Source: Lentzea sp. NEAU-D7 (GTDB taxonomy: Bacteria > Actinomycetota > Actinomycetes > Mycobacteriales > Pseudonocardiaceae). Taken from it: 64,000 bases of DNA. A model generated the notes under the pieces. It was not told where the DNA came from. It made no database searches and was given only the letters and a program-made list of their open reading frames with translations. Positions 53,541-61,971 of this stretch are shown here, in pieces. The stretch is taken from positions 1 to 64,000 of the forward strand of contig NZ_JAPJDL010000037.1 of NCBI RefSeq assembly GCF_026242055.1, in the 5' to 3' direction. Made by a program: the position numbers and the translations under genes. The stretch's first letter is position 1; the number at the start of each line of letters is the position of its first letter.

Positions 53541-53570
53541 AGGGGCGCGTTCCTGCGGGGACGCGCCCCT
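53541..53570 (+). terminator. Terminator of guaB-guaB3
   Basis: Perfect 10-bp stem AGGGGCGCGT/ACGCGCCCCT (53541-53550, 53561-53570), 10-nt loop, tail CTGCTTTGCT. Confidence 0.78.
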
Positions 53571-53586
53571 CTGCTTTGCTGGCGGC

Positions 53587-53934
53587 GTGCCGCTCGTCGA
53601 GATCAACTACGCGCCCCACGTCCCCCACGCAGTGCTGAAGGACCTCGCGGCGATGCTCCCGCACGCCGTGTCCGTAGCGGTGGAATGCCCGGAAGAGCCC
53701 TACGACGGAGACCTCCAGCCAGGTGACGTCGACCTGCGCTTCCGGCAGCGCGACCCGCTCGACTCCACCGGCATGGACATCGTTGTCGAGGTCCGCTCGA
53801 AGTACTTCGAGAGCCGCGCCGCCAACCGCCAGGACCGGGTCGACGGCCTGTGCGCCGCCATCGCCGAAGCCACAGGCCTTGCTGACGTGGGCGTTTACCT
53901 GAGCCTGCCGATCGCCGCATGGGCCCAAACCTGA
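53587..53934 (+). CDS. Tautomerase-superfamily-like protein
   Basis: A 115-aa protein starting MPLVEINY: after Met removal Pro would be the N-terminal residue, the catalytic base of the 4-oxalocrotonate tautomerase/CHMI superfamily. A later FRQRDPLD and the strand MDIVVEVRS are compatible with a two-repeat tautomerase fold. GTG start, no clear ribosome site. Reaction unknown. Part of a short accessory stretch between guaB3 and choD. Confidence 0.65.
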   Translation: MPLVEINYAPHVPHAVLKDLAAMLPHAVSVAVECPEEPYDGDLQPGDVDLRFRQRDPLDSTGMDIVVEVRSKYFESRAANRQDRVDGLCAAIAEATGLADVGVYLSLPIAAWAQT

Positions 53935-53967
53935 TCTTGCAACCAGAGGCCTGTCCCGTGCGTCCTT

Positions 53968-54201
53968 GTGAGCGTGGAACTGGATGCCTTGTTCGGCGAC
54001 GGCAAGAACAGTGATGTGGACACGATCGACCCGGACGCCGAGGTCCAAGAGTTCGAGATCGAGGAAGCGCCCGAGGAGGACGGCGAGGGCGTCGGCGGCA
54101 TCGGCTGGAAGATGCTGACCCTGTTCGTCTGCGGCGGGCTGGTGATCACCGCGCTGGCCGTGGCCTTCACGGTCTGGGTCATCGAGGGTCTGGTGCTCTG
54201 A
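53968..54201 (+). CDS. Small acidic single-pass membrane protein
   Basis: A 77-aa protein: acidic Asp/Glu-rich N-terminus (1-45) and one C-terminal transmembrane helix (about 50-73). Tail-anchored topology. GTG with a second in-frame GTG two codons later. Family not recognised. Confidence 0.6.
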   Translation: MSVELDALFGDGKNSDVDTIDPDAEVQEFEIEEAPEEDGEGVGGIGWKMLTLFVCGGLVITALAVAFTVWVIEGLVL

Positions 54202-54229
54202 GTCGACGGGTGCGCCTGCCCGCGCACCC

Positions 54230-54259
54230 TCGACCATCTGCTCATTTTTTCTGTACAGT
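54230..54259 (+). promoter_or_regulatory. Toxin-antitoxin promoter with CTGTACAG palindrome
   Basis: TCGACC (54230-54235), 18 bases, TACAGT (54254-54259); the antitoxin ATG follows seven bases later, so the mRNA is probably leaderless. The 8-bp palindrome CTGTACAG (54251-54258) overlaps the -10 box and may be the Phd-type autorepression site. Confidence 0.5.
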
Positions 54260-54266
54260 TCTGCGC

Positions 54267-54587
54267 ATGACCGCAATGCACGAGGCTCGCGAGCTGACCG
54301 TCACGGAGGCCGCGAAACGTGGCGTCGCCGGGCTGGTCGCCGATGCGGAGCAGGGTGGTCCGGTGGTCGTCACGCGTCACAGCCGGCCGGTGGCCGCTGT
54401 TGTCCCGATGAGTCGCCTGGCTGAGATCGACGAAGCGGCAGCGGACCTGAGGGACCTGGCGCTCGTGCTCTCGCGGTCGGCCGTCGACTCTGGCCGGCGC
54501 ACGTCCTTCGACGACGTGCTGGCGGCGTTCGGGCACACCCGTGAGTCGTTGGCGGCGGTGGAGGACGACGACTCGCTCGATGGCTGA
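54267..54587 (+). CDS. Phd/YefM-family antitoxin
   Basis: A 106-aa antitoxin. The N-terminal Phd/YefM DNA-binding domain (ARELTVTEAAKRGVAGLVAD then VVVTRHSRPVAAVVP) is followed by a charged C-terminal arm (DDVLAAFGHTRESLAAVEDDD) that would wrap the toxin. Overlaps the toxin gene by eight bases. Confidence 0.9.
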   Translation: MTAMHEARELTVTEAAKRGVAGLVADAEQGGPVVVTRHSRPVAAVVPMSRLAEIDEAAADLRDLALVLSRSAVDSGRRTSFDDVLAAFGHTRESLAAVEDDDSLDG

Positions 54588-55119
54588 GGTTCTGTTCACC
54601 GACGCGGCCGTCGACGACCTGCGTCGCCTGGGGCCGGACGTCGTGCCCAGGGTGCTCAAGAAGATCCAGATCTTGTTCGACGATCCGGAGGCCGGGCATC
54701 CGCTCGGTGGCGAGCTGACCGGATTTCGCAAGTTGGTGGTGGGGCGCAACCACTGGCGGATCGTCTACCGGATCACCGCCGGTGGTTCCGTCGAAGTGTG
54801 CGAAGTCTGGTGCGTGGGTGTGCGCTCGGACGCCGAGGTCTACGCCGAGGCGTCGGCGAGAGTCGCGTCGATGGCTGACGAGGACTCCACGCTGGCCAGG
54901 CTGGCCGATGTCATCGGAAGGCTCGGCCGCCTCGCGGCCGACGTGGTCGTGGAAGAGGTCCCGCCACGCGAACCGGTGCCCGACTGGCTGGCGCAGCGTC
55001 TCGTGCACACGGCCGGGATGCCTCCGGTGCAGGTCGCGGCCTTGAGCCTGGAGCAGGCAGTCGACCTCTGGGCCGATTTCATGAGCACGCCTCGCCCGTC
55101 TGAACCGATAGGGGACTAG
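54580..55119 (+). CDS. RelE/ParE-superfamily toxin with C-terminal extension
   Basis: A 179-aa protein. Residues 1-90 form a RelE/ParE-like fold (FTDAAVDDLRRLG, GFRKLVVGRNHWRIVYRI, VEVCEVWCVGVRSDAEVYAEA). A further ~85 residues, helical and rich in Ala/Val/Pro, are unusual because single toxins of this family are about 85-100 aa. The ATG at 54580 overlaps the antitoxin end. A ribosome-dependent RNase activity is likely but not certain. The stop codon lies in the choD operator palindrome. Confidence 0.82.
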   Translation: MAEVLFTDAAVDDLRRLGPDVVPRVLKKIQILFDDPEAGHPLGGELTGFRKLVVGRNHWRIVYRITAGGSVEVCEVWCVGVRSDAEVYAEASARVASMADEDSTLARLADVIGRLGRLAADVVVEEVPPREPVPDWLAQRLVHTAGMPPVQVAALSLEQAVDLWADFMSTPRPSEPIGD

Positions 55120-55145
55120 GCGTTACCGGAAGTAACGCCTACTCT
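55117..55145. promoter_or_regulatory. Palindromic operator and -10 box of choD
   Basis: TAGGCGTTAC (55117-55126) and GTAACGCCTA (55132-55141) form a perfect 10-bp palindrome with a 5-nt spacer. TACTCT (55140-55145) overlaps its right arm and precedes the choD ATG by seven bases (leaderless). A bound repressor would block polymerase. It could also end the toxin-antitoxin transcript as a hairpin. Confidence 0.6.
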
Positions 55146-55152
55146 CCGATCC

Positions 55153-56829
55153 ATGGGTGAACTCGCCGGTAACTTCGATGTCGTCATCGTCGGCTCCGGG
55201 TTCGGTGGCAGCGTGGCCGCGCTCCGCCTGACCGAGAAGGGCTACCGCGTCGCCGTCCTGGAGGCGGGACGCCGGTTCGCCGACGACGAGTTCGCCAAGA
55301 CCAGCTGGAACCTCCGCAGGTACCTGTGGGCGCCGCAGGTCAAGTGCTTCGGCATCCAGCGCATCCACCTGCTGCGCAACGTCATGGTGCTCGCCGGGGC
55401 GGGTGTCGGCGGCGGCAGCCTCGTCTACGCGAACACGCTGTACCGGCCGCTCAAGCCGTTCTACGAGGACCGGCAGTGGGCGCACATCACCGACTGGCAG
55501 GACGAGCTGGAGCCGTTCTACGACCAGGCGAGCCGGATGCTGGGTGTCGTCACGAACCCCACGACGACCCCGAGCGACGTCGTCATGCAGAAGGTCGCGA
55601 AGGACATGGGCGTCGAGGACAGCTACCACGCGACGCCCGTCGGCGTGTACTTCGGCGAGCCGGGCAAGAAGGCGGCCGACCCGTACTTCGGGGGCGCCGG
55701 GCCGGAGCGGACGGGCTGCACCGAGTGCGGCAGCTGCATGTCGGGCTGCCGGGTCGGCGCCAAGAACACGCTGGTCAAGAACTACCTCTACCTCGCGGAG
55801 AAGCTCGGCGCCCAGGTCTTCCCGCTGACCACGGTCACCCGGCTGAGTGAGGACAACGGCACCTGGACCGTCGACACGAAGGCGACCGGCGGGAGGGCGA
55901 CCAGGACGTTCACGGCGAGCCAGGTCGTGATCGCCGCCGGCACCTGGGGCACTCAGCAGCTGCTGCACAAGGCGAAGGCCAGCACGCTGCCGAAGATCTC
56001 GGGCAGGCTCGGCGAGCTCACCCGGACCAACTCCGAGTCGATCATCGGTGCCGCCCGCTACTCGGTCGACCCGGACAACGACTTCACGCAGGGCGTCGCG
56101 ATCACGAGCTCCATCCACCCCGACGAGATCACGCACATCGAGCCCGTCCGGTACGGCAAGGGCAGCAACGCCATGGGCATGCTGCAGACCCTCGCCACGG
56201 ACGGCGCGCTGAGCACGCCGCGGTGGCTGCAGTTCATCAAGCAGGCGGTCCGGCACCCGCTGCGGCTGCTCCGGCTGCTGAGCGTGCACCGGTGGAGCGA
56301 GCGGACCGTGATCCTGCTGGTCATGCAGAGCCTCGACAACTCCATCACCACGTTCCTCAAGCGCGGCAAGCTCACCAGCAAGCAGGGCCACGGCGAGCCG
56401 AACCCGGCGTTCATCCCCGCCGGTCACGAGGCGAACCTGCTGGCCGCGAAGCACATCGACGGCATGGCCGGCGGCACGTGGGGCGAGCTGTTCAACATCC
56501 CGCTGACCGCGCACTTCATCGGCGGCTGCGCGATCGCGAGCGATGAGGAGCAGGGTGTGATCGACCCGTACCACCGGGTCTTCAACTACCCCGGACTGTC
56601 CGTTGTGGACGGTTCGGCGATCAGTGCGAACCTCGGCGTGAACCCGAGTCTCACCATCACCGCGCAGGCCGAGCGGGCGTTCTCCCTGTGGCCGAACAAG
56701 GGTGAGCAGGACCAGCGGCCCGCACAGGACCAGCCCTACCGGCGGATCAGCCCGACGAAGCCGAAGAACCCGGCGGTTCCCGATCAAGCTCCAGCCGCTT
56801 TGCGGTTGCCGATCGTGAAGGCGTCCTGA
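55153..56829 (+). CDS. choD: GMC oxidoreductase, ChoD-type cholesterol oxidase
   Basis: A 558-aa flavoprotein. FAD-binding VGSGFGGSVAALRL near residue 14-27, substrate-cap region, and the C-terminal His-containing HFIGGCAIA and VVDGSAISANLGVNPSLTI motifs. An insertion has Cys189, Cys192, Cys195 and Cys199 in ferredoxin-like C-x2-C-x2-C-x3-C spacing, as in mycobacterial ChoD (Rv3409c), raising the possibility of an Fe-S cluster. No signal peptide. Position after guaB3 matches mycobacteria. True cholesterol oxidase activity of this group is debated, so substrate is uncertain. Confidence 0.88.
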   Translation: MGELAGNFDVVIVGSGFGGSVAALRLTEKGYRVAVLEAGRRFADDEFAKTSWNLRRYLWAPQVKCFGIQRIHLLRNVMVLAGAGVGGGSLVYANTLYRPLKPFYEDRQWAHITDWQDELEPFYDQASRMLGVVTNPTTTPSDVVMQKVAKDMGVEDSYHATPVGVYFGEPGKKAADPYFGGAGPERTGCTECGSCMSGCRVGAKNTLVKNYLYLAEKLGAQVFPLTTVTRLSEDNGTWTVDTKATGGRATRTFTASQVVIAAGTWGTQQLLHKAKASTLPKISGRLGELTRTNSESIIGAARYSVDPDNDFTQGVAITSSIHPDEITHIEPVRYGKGSNAMGMLQTLATDGALSTPRWLQFIKQAVRHPLRLLRLLSVHRWSERTVILLVMQSLDNSITTFLKRGKLTSKQGHGEPNPAFIPAGHEANLLAAKHIDGMAGGTWGELFNIPLTAHFIGGCAIASDEEQGVIDPYHRVFNYPGLSVVDGSAISANLGVNPSLTITAQAERAFSLWPNKGEQDQRPAQDQPYRRISPTKPKNPAVPDQAPAALRLPIVKAS

Positions 56830-56857
56830 GCTGGTTTCATTTGGCTACGGTGGAGGC

Positions 56858-57817
56858 ATGGCCAACAAGCCGTTCGCGTCCAGCGCCGACCTCGCCCCCA
56901 AGGACGAGGTCTTCGTCGAACTCGCCGAGGGCGTCTACACCCTGACCGCCGAAGGCGACCCCAACGTCGCGGCCATCGAGGCCGAGGACTTCCTGATCTG
57001 CTTCGAGGCACGCGCCACCCCAGCGGCGGCCAGGAGGTGGCTCGCGCAGCTGCGCAAGCACACCCGCAAGCCGGTCCGGTACCTCGTGCTCAGCCACTAC
57101 CACGCCGTGCGCACGCTCGGGGCCAGCGCGTTCGAGGCCCAGGAGGTCGTCGCCCACGAGATGACGCGGGTGCTGATCGCCGAACGGGGGCAGCAGGACT
57201 GGGAGAGCGAGTTCGGCCGCATGCCTCGGCTCTTCGAGCAGCCGGAGGAGATCCCCGGCCTGACCTGGCCGACGCTGACGTTCTCCGACCGCATGACGAT
57301 CCCGCTCGGCGGCGAACGGGGTGACCTGGTGCTGCAGTTCCTCGGGCGCGGGCACACGGCGGGTGACATCGTGGCGTGGTTGCCGCAGCAGCGCATCCTG
57401 TTCGCGGGTGACCTGGTCGAGTCGCAGGCCGCGCTCTACACCGGTGACGCGTTCCACGACGAGTGGGCGACGTCCACTTTGGACGAGATCGAGGACCTGG
57501 GCGCCGAGGTCCTGGTCGGTGGCCGCGGCAAGGTCGCGCGCGACCGCATCGAGGTCGAGGCCGCGATCAACCAGAGCAGGCACTTCCTCAACGAGCTGCG
57601 CCGCACGGTCGGCGGCGTCCACGCCGAGGGCGGCACGCTCAAGCAGGCCTTCGAGCTGGCGCACACGACCCTCCAGGCCCGCTACGGGCGCTGGCCGATC
57701 TTCGAGCACTGCCTGCCGTTCGACGTGAAGCGCTACTGGGACGAGTGCGACGGCAAGGACTGGCCGGAGATCTGGACCGCCGAACGCGACCGCGCCGTCT
57801 GGGACGCCCTGCAATGA
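56858..57817 (+). CDS. Metallo-beta-lactamase-fold protein with degenerate metal motif
   Basis: A 319-aa MBL-fold protein. The HxHxDH motif reads His80-Tyr-His82-Ala-Val84-Arg85: the first two His are kept while Asp and the third His are replaced by Val and Arg. Later ligands GRGHTAGD and FAGDLVES are present. One-metal or altered chemistry is possible. ATG with TACGGT six bases upstream (56846-56851), a leaderless candidate. Translationally coupled to the flavin monooxygenase that follows (ATGA), so they probably act in one aromatic-compound pathway. Confidence 0.85.
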   Translation: MANKPFASSADLAPKDEVFVELAEGVYTLTAEGDPNVAAIEAEDFLICFEARATPAAARRWLAQLRKHTRKPVRYLVLSHYHAVRTLGASAFEAQEVVAHEMTRVLIAERGQQDWESEFGRMPRLFEQPEEIPGLTWPTLTFSDRMTIPLGGERGDLVLQFLGRGHTAGDIVAWLPQQRILFAGDLVESQAALYTGDAFHDEWATSTLDEIEDLGAEVLVGGRGKVARDRIEVEAAINQSRHFLNELRRTVGGVHAEGGTLKQAFELAHTTLQARYGRWPIFEHCLPFDVKRYWDECDGKDWPEIWTAERDRAVWDALQ

Positions 57818-59085
57818 CGGTCCTGGTGGTCGGTGCCGGGCCGGTGGGGCTGGCGTCGGCGCTGTTCCTCGCGAGAGCCGGCGTGCCGAGCATCGTTCTG
57901 GAGAAGGAATCCCGGCGTGTGCAGACGGGCAGCCGCTCGATCTGCGTCCAGCGCGACGTCCTGGAGATCCTCGAACGGATCGGCGTCGGTCAGGCCGTCG
58001 CCGACGCGGGCGTCACCTGGTACACCGGCCGCACCTACTACCGCGACCGCGAGGTGCTGACCCTGACCTTCCCGGAGGCCGAAAGCTTCCCGCCGTTCGT
58101 GAACACCCCGCAGACCGTCGTCGAACTGCTGCTGGAGGAACGGGTCCGCGCCGAACCCCTGATCGAGCTCCGCTACGGGCACGCCCTCGAAGCCCTCCAC
58201 CAGGACGAAGAGAGAGTGTCCACACAGGATGGAATCAGGGCCACGCACTGCATCGCGGCGGACGGTGTGCACTCGACCGTGCGGCAGCTCCTGAACATCC
58301 CGTTCGAGGGCTTCTCGTTCGACGACCGGTTCATCATCGCCGACGTTCGTGTCGACCTGGACTTCGAGACACCCGAGCGCCGCTTCTACTTCGACCCGCC
58401 GTGGAATCCTCGCCAAGGAGGAGCCGGGCCCAGGCAGGTCCTCCTGCACCCGCAACCGGACGGCGTCTGGCGCATCGACTGGCAGGTCGCCGAGGACGTC
58501 CAGCTCACCGACGCCCACGTCCGCGCGATCGTCGGCGACAAGCCGTACGAGATCGTCTGGCAGTCCACCTACCGCTTCCACCAGCGCAGAGCGAGAACCC
58601 TGCGCGACAACAGGGTCCTGCTCGCCGGCGACGCCGCGCACGTGATGAGCCCGTTCGGCGCCCGCGGCCTGAACTCCGGCATCTGCGACGCCGACAACGC
58701 CGCCTGGAAGATCGCCGCCGACCGGAGAGGCGAGGCGGGCCCGCACCTGCTCGCCTCCTACGACACCGAACGCGGTGCCGCCGCCGACGAGAACCTCCGC
58801 ATCACCGGCGACACGATGCGATTCCTCGTGCCGGGGAACGAAGAAGAACGCGCGCACCGGCAACGGGCGCTCGAATCCGGCGAGGGCATCGACTCGGGCA
58901 AGCTCTTCACCCCGTTCTCCTACGAGAACTCCCCGCTGACGACGGACGGCGGCCGGCTGATCCCGAACTCCCGCACCGCGGGACCGGGTTTCACCACCCG
59001 GGACGGGTGGCTGATCAGGCCGGACGGTCACGTCGTCGCACACCGTTGCGACGAACAGGTGAAACGGCGTGCGCTCGGCTGGTAG
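57814..59085 (+). CDS. FAD-dependent aromatic hydroxylase (PheA/MhpA-like)
   Basis: A 423-aa group A flavin monooxygenase: GAGPVGL (7-13) binds ADP of FAD, IAADGVHSTVR is the DG motif, and LAGDAAHVMSPFGARG is the GD motif. It lacks the C-terminal thioredoxin-like domain of longer homologues. ATG overlaps the MBL stop (ATGA). Likely hydroxylates a phenolic acid or polyketide-type substrate with NAD(P)H; identity unknown. Confidence 0.9.
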   Translation: MTVLVVGAGPVGLASALFLARAGVPSIVLEKESRRVQTGSRSICVQRDVLEILERIGVGQAVADAGVTWYTGRTYYRDREVLTLTFPEAESFPPFVNTPQTVVELLLEERVRAEPLIELRYGHALEALHQDEERVSTQDGIRATHCIAADGVHSTVRQLLNIPFEGFSFDDRFIIADVRVDLDFETPERRFYFDPPWNPRQGGAGPRQVLLHPQPDGVWRIDWQVAEDVQLTDAHVRAIVGDKPYEIVWQSTYRFHQRRARTLRDNRVLLAGDAAHVMSPFGARGLNSGICDADNAAWKIAADRRGEAGPHLLASYDTERGAAADENLRITGDTMRFLVPGNEEERAHRQRALESGEGIDSGKLFTPFSYENSPLTTDGGRLIPNSRTAGPGFTTRDGWLIRPDGHVVAHRCDEQVKRRALGW

Positions 59086-59095
59086 GGGGCAACCC

Positions 59096-60502
59096 GTGAC
59101 GAGCGCCGGACGTGCTCTCGCCATGGGGGTAAACAGGCGAACTTTCTTGCAGGGAACCGCACTCGGCGTTGCGAGCTTGGGGATGGGCACCGCGACGGCC
59201 GCAGCCGCCGGCACCGGCTGGGCGAAGCTGCGCAGGAGGCTGGGCGACAGGCTCGTGCTGCCGCAGGATCCGGGGTACGACGAGCTCCGCGTGCCGTGGA
59301 ACACGATCTACGCGCACCGCAGGCCCGCCGCCATCGCGAAGTGCGTCCGGCCTGAGGACGTGCAGGCGTGCCTCGAGTTCGCGTCGCACGAACGCATACC
59401 GGTCGCCGCACGCAGCGGCAAGCACAGCTACGCGGCCTACTCGCTGCCCGAGAACGGCCTGGTCGTCGACCTCGCCGCGATGTCGGCGGTGGCCGTCTCC
59501 GGCAACCGCGCACGGATAGGTGCGGGCGCGCAGCTCCTGCCCGTCTACGAGGCGATCGGCGCCGCGGGCCAGGCTCTGCCCGCGGGGACGTGCCGCTCGG
59601 TCGGCATCGGCGGGCTCACGCTCGGCGGCGGCATCAGCGTGATCGGCCGCAAGTACGGCCTCACCAGCGACCACCTGCTCAGCGCAAGGATCGTCACGCC
59701 GGACGGGTGTCTGCGCACCGCGTCCGCGCACCAGGAACCCGACCTGTACTGGGCGTTGCGCGGTGGTGGTGGCGGCAACTTCGGCATCGTCACGGAGTTC
59801 ACCTTCCGCACCGATCCCGCACCCGAGCTGACCGTGTTCAACCTCGCCTACCCGCCGGGGTCGTCGGCGGACGTGTTCGACGCCTGGCAGGGGTGGATGG
59901 CCGAGGCGCCCGACGAGCTGTGGTCGAGCTGCAAGGTCGAGGCGAAGCCGGTGTCGTACCCCAACGTCGGCGGCGTCTACGTCGGACCGAGGAAGGACCT
60001 GCTGCCGTTGCTGGACAGGATGCCCGCGGGGACGCGCGAGGTCCACGACATGAGCTACCTGGAGACGATGCGCTACTACGCGGGCAATCCCGGGCCGGGA
60101 TCCAGGTTCGCGGCGTCGTCGCGCATGCTCCGCCACCACGTGCCGGGGGAGCGGGTCGCGGGCCTGATGGACGGGCAGGACGACGGCGCGATCCTGTTCG
60201 ACTCGTTCGGCGGCGCACTCGCCGGGGTCGCTCCGGACGCCACGGCGTTCCCGCACCGCGACGCCCGCGCCAGCGCGCAGATCTTCATCGGCGCGGAGAA
60301 GCGGACGGAGGCGGAGGCACGCGGGATCCTCGCGGGCGTGCGGGACGGGCTCGGCGCGGGCAACACCGGGTACGTGAACTACATCGACCCGGAGATGCCC
60401 GACTGGCCGACCGCCTACTACGGCCGCAACCTCGCGCGACTCAGGAAAGTCGCGCGACGCTACGACCCGGACCGCGTGCTGGCGTTCCCCCAGGGGCTGT
60501 AG
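59096..60502 (+). CDS. Tat-exported berberine-bridge-type FAD oxidase
   Basis: A 468-aa flavoprotein. A twin-arginine signal (NRRTFLQGTALG) follows a short N-terminal section. The PCMH FAD domain shows SGKHSYAAYS, whose His is in the place of the covalent FAD His, and GTCRSVGIGG, whose Cys matches the second covalent site, so FAD is probably attached at two residues. C-terminal BBE motif VNYIDPEMPDWPTAYYG. GTG at 59096 with GGGGGC upstream, 10 bases after the hydroxylase, same operon. Substrate unknown; secreted oxidases of this type act on sugars or aromatic products. Confidence 0.9.
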   Translation: MTSAGRALAMGVNRRTFLQGTALGVASLGMGTATAAAAGTGWAKLRRRLGDRLVLPQDPGYDELRVPWNTIYAHRRPAAIAKCVRPEDVQACLEFASHERIPVAARSGKHSYAAYSLPENGLVVDLAAMSAVAVSGNRARIGAGAQLLPVYEAIGAAGQALPAGTCRSVGIGGLTLGGGISVIGRKYGLTSDHLLSARIVTPDGCLRTASAHQEPDLYWALRGGGGGNFGIVTEFTFRTDPAPELTVFNLAYPPGSSADVFDAWQGWMAEAPDELWSSCKVEAKPVSYPNVGGVYVGPRKDLLPLLDRMPAGTREVHDMSYLETMRYYAGNPGPGSRFAASSRMLRHHVPGERVAGLMDGQDDGAILFDSFGGALAGVAPDATAFPHRDARASAQIFIGAEKRTEAEARGILAGVRDGLGAGNTGYVNYIDPEMPDWPTAYYGRNLARLRKVARRYDPDRVLAFPQGL

Positions 60503-60532
60503 CCGGGAACCAGGGCTAGATCTGGATCCCGG
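60503..60532. terminator. Bidirectional hairpin between oxidase and aldehyde dehydrogenase
   Basis: 10-bp stem with one mismatch (60503-60512 with 60523-60532); the minus-strand dehydrogenase stop lies inside the loop. It serves converging genes only 13 bases apart. Confidence 0.6.
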
Positions 60533-61961
60533 TCAGCACGGTCACCCGTTCCTCGGTGAAGTCCTCCATCGCCGACCGGACGCCCTCGCGCCCGGTGCCC
60601 GACCCCTTCACGCCGCCGTACGGCATCTGGTCGGCGCGGTAGGACGGCACGTCACCGATGATCACGCCGCCGACCTCCAGTTCGGCCGCGGCCTCGAACG
60701 CCACCTGCACGTCACGGGTGAACACCCCGGCTTGCAGCCCGTACTTGGAGTCGTTGGCCTGCGCGAACGCGTCCTCGACGCCGTCCGCGACCGACACCAC
60801 GAGCACCGGCCCGAAGATCTCCTCGGTCCACACCTTGGCGGTCTTCGGCACGTCGGTCAGCACGGTCGGCTCGACCGTCGCCCCGGTCCGCTTGCCGCCC
60901 AGCAGCACCTTCGCGCCGACGTCGGTGGCCATGTTGACCCATTCCTCGACGCGCCGGGCGTTGTCCTCGTCGACCAGCGGCCCGACCTCGACCTCCGGGT
61001 CGTGCGGGTCTCCGGTCTTCAGCGCGGCGACGGCTTCCACGAGCTTCGGCACGAACTCCGCGGCCCTCGAGCGGTCCACGACGACCCGCTGCACGGCGAT
61101 GCACGACTGGCCGGCCTGGTAGTTGCCGAACGTCGCGATGCGCTGCGCCGCGTGGTCCAGGTCCGTCCAGTCAGGACAGATGATGGCGGCCGCGTTGGAA
61201 CCCAGCTCCATCACGACGTGCTTGCGCGGCGCGGCTTCCATCAACGACCAGCCCACCTTCGTGGACCCGGTGAACGAGATCACCGGCAGCCGCTCGTCCT
61301 TGACCAGGGCGTCCATGTCCTTGCCGCGCACGGGAAGGATCGAGAAAGCGCCCTCGGGCAGATCGGTCTCGGCCAGGACCTCGCCCAGCAGCAGCGAGCT
61401 CAGCGGCGTGGCGGAGGCGGGCTTCACGATCACCGGCGCACCCACCGCGAGCGCCGGCGCGACCTTGTGCGCCACCAGGTTCAGCGGGAAGTTGAACGGC
61501 GCCACGGCCAGCACCGGCCCGCGCGGCACGTGCCGGACGATCGCCATCCGCCCCGCGCCACCGGCATCGGTGTCGAGCCGCTGCAGCCCACCGGTGAACC
61601 GGCGCGCCTCCTCCGCGGCGAAGCGGAACGTGTTGACCGCGCGCTGCACCTCGACCTCGGCCCACTTCAGCGGCTTGCCGTTCTCGGCGGTGATCGTCTC
61701 GGCGATCTCCTCGGCGCGTTCGGCCAGCGTCCGCGACACCTGCAGCAGCGCCTCGGCCCGCACGTGCGCGGGTGTTCGCCGGAACTCCTTCGCGACGGCC
61801 GCGGCCGCCGCGACAGCGCGTTCCACCTGATCTCTGCCCGGCACGGCCACCGAGGCGACCGCGGTGCCGTCGAACGGGTGGAAGACCTCTAGCGCCTGCT
61901 CGCCCTGCTCGGGGCGGCCGGCGACCCAGCACGGCCTGGGTTGCGGCGTGAACGCGTCCAT
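60516..61961 (-). CDS. NAD(P)+-dependent aldehyde dehydrogenase
   Basis: A 481-aa ALDH. Asn157 (FNFPLNLV), Glu252 (MELGSN) and nucleophile Cys287 (GQSCIAVQ) are in place, along with EIFGPVL and GGVKGSGTGREG. The sequence resembles lactaldehyde/glyceraldehyde-3-phosphate-type or succinate-semialdehyde ALDHs; substrate unassigned. The ATG at 61961 is chosen since TAACGT lies seven bases upstream (61974-61969); a GTG three codons earlier is possible. The phosphotransferase gene ends 10 bases upstream on the same strand. Confidence 0.92.
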   Translation of the reverse strand: MDAFTPQPRPCWVAGRPEQGEQALEVFHPFDGTAVASVAVPGRDQVERAVAAAAAVAKEFRRTPAHVRAEALLQVSRTLAERAEEIAETITAENGKPLKWAEVEVQRAVNTFRFAAEEARRFTGGLQRLDTDAGGAGRMAIVRHVPRGPVLAVAPFNFPLNLVAHKVAPALAVGAPVIVKPASATPLSSLLLGEVLAETDLPEGAFSILPVRGKDMDALVKDERLPVISFTGSTKVGWSLMEAAPRKHVVMELGSNAAAIICPDWTDLDHAAQRIATFGNYQAGQSCIAVQRVVVDRSRAAEFVPKLVEAVAALKTGDPHDPEVEVGPLVDEDNARRVEEWVNMATDVGAKVLLGGKRTGATVEPTVLTDVPKTAKVWTEEIFGPVLVVSVADGVEDAFAQANDSKYGLQAGVFTRDVQVAFEAAAELEVGGVIIGDVPSYRADQMPYGGVKGSGTGREGVRSAMEDFTEERVTVLTGIQI

Positions 61962-61971
61962 GAGACTCACG

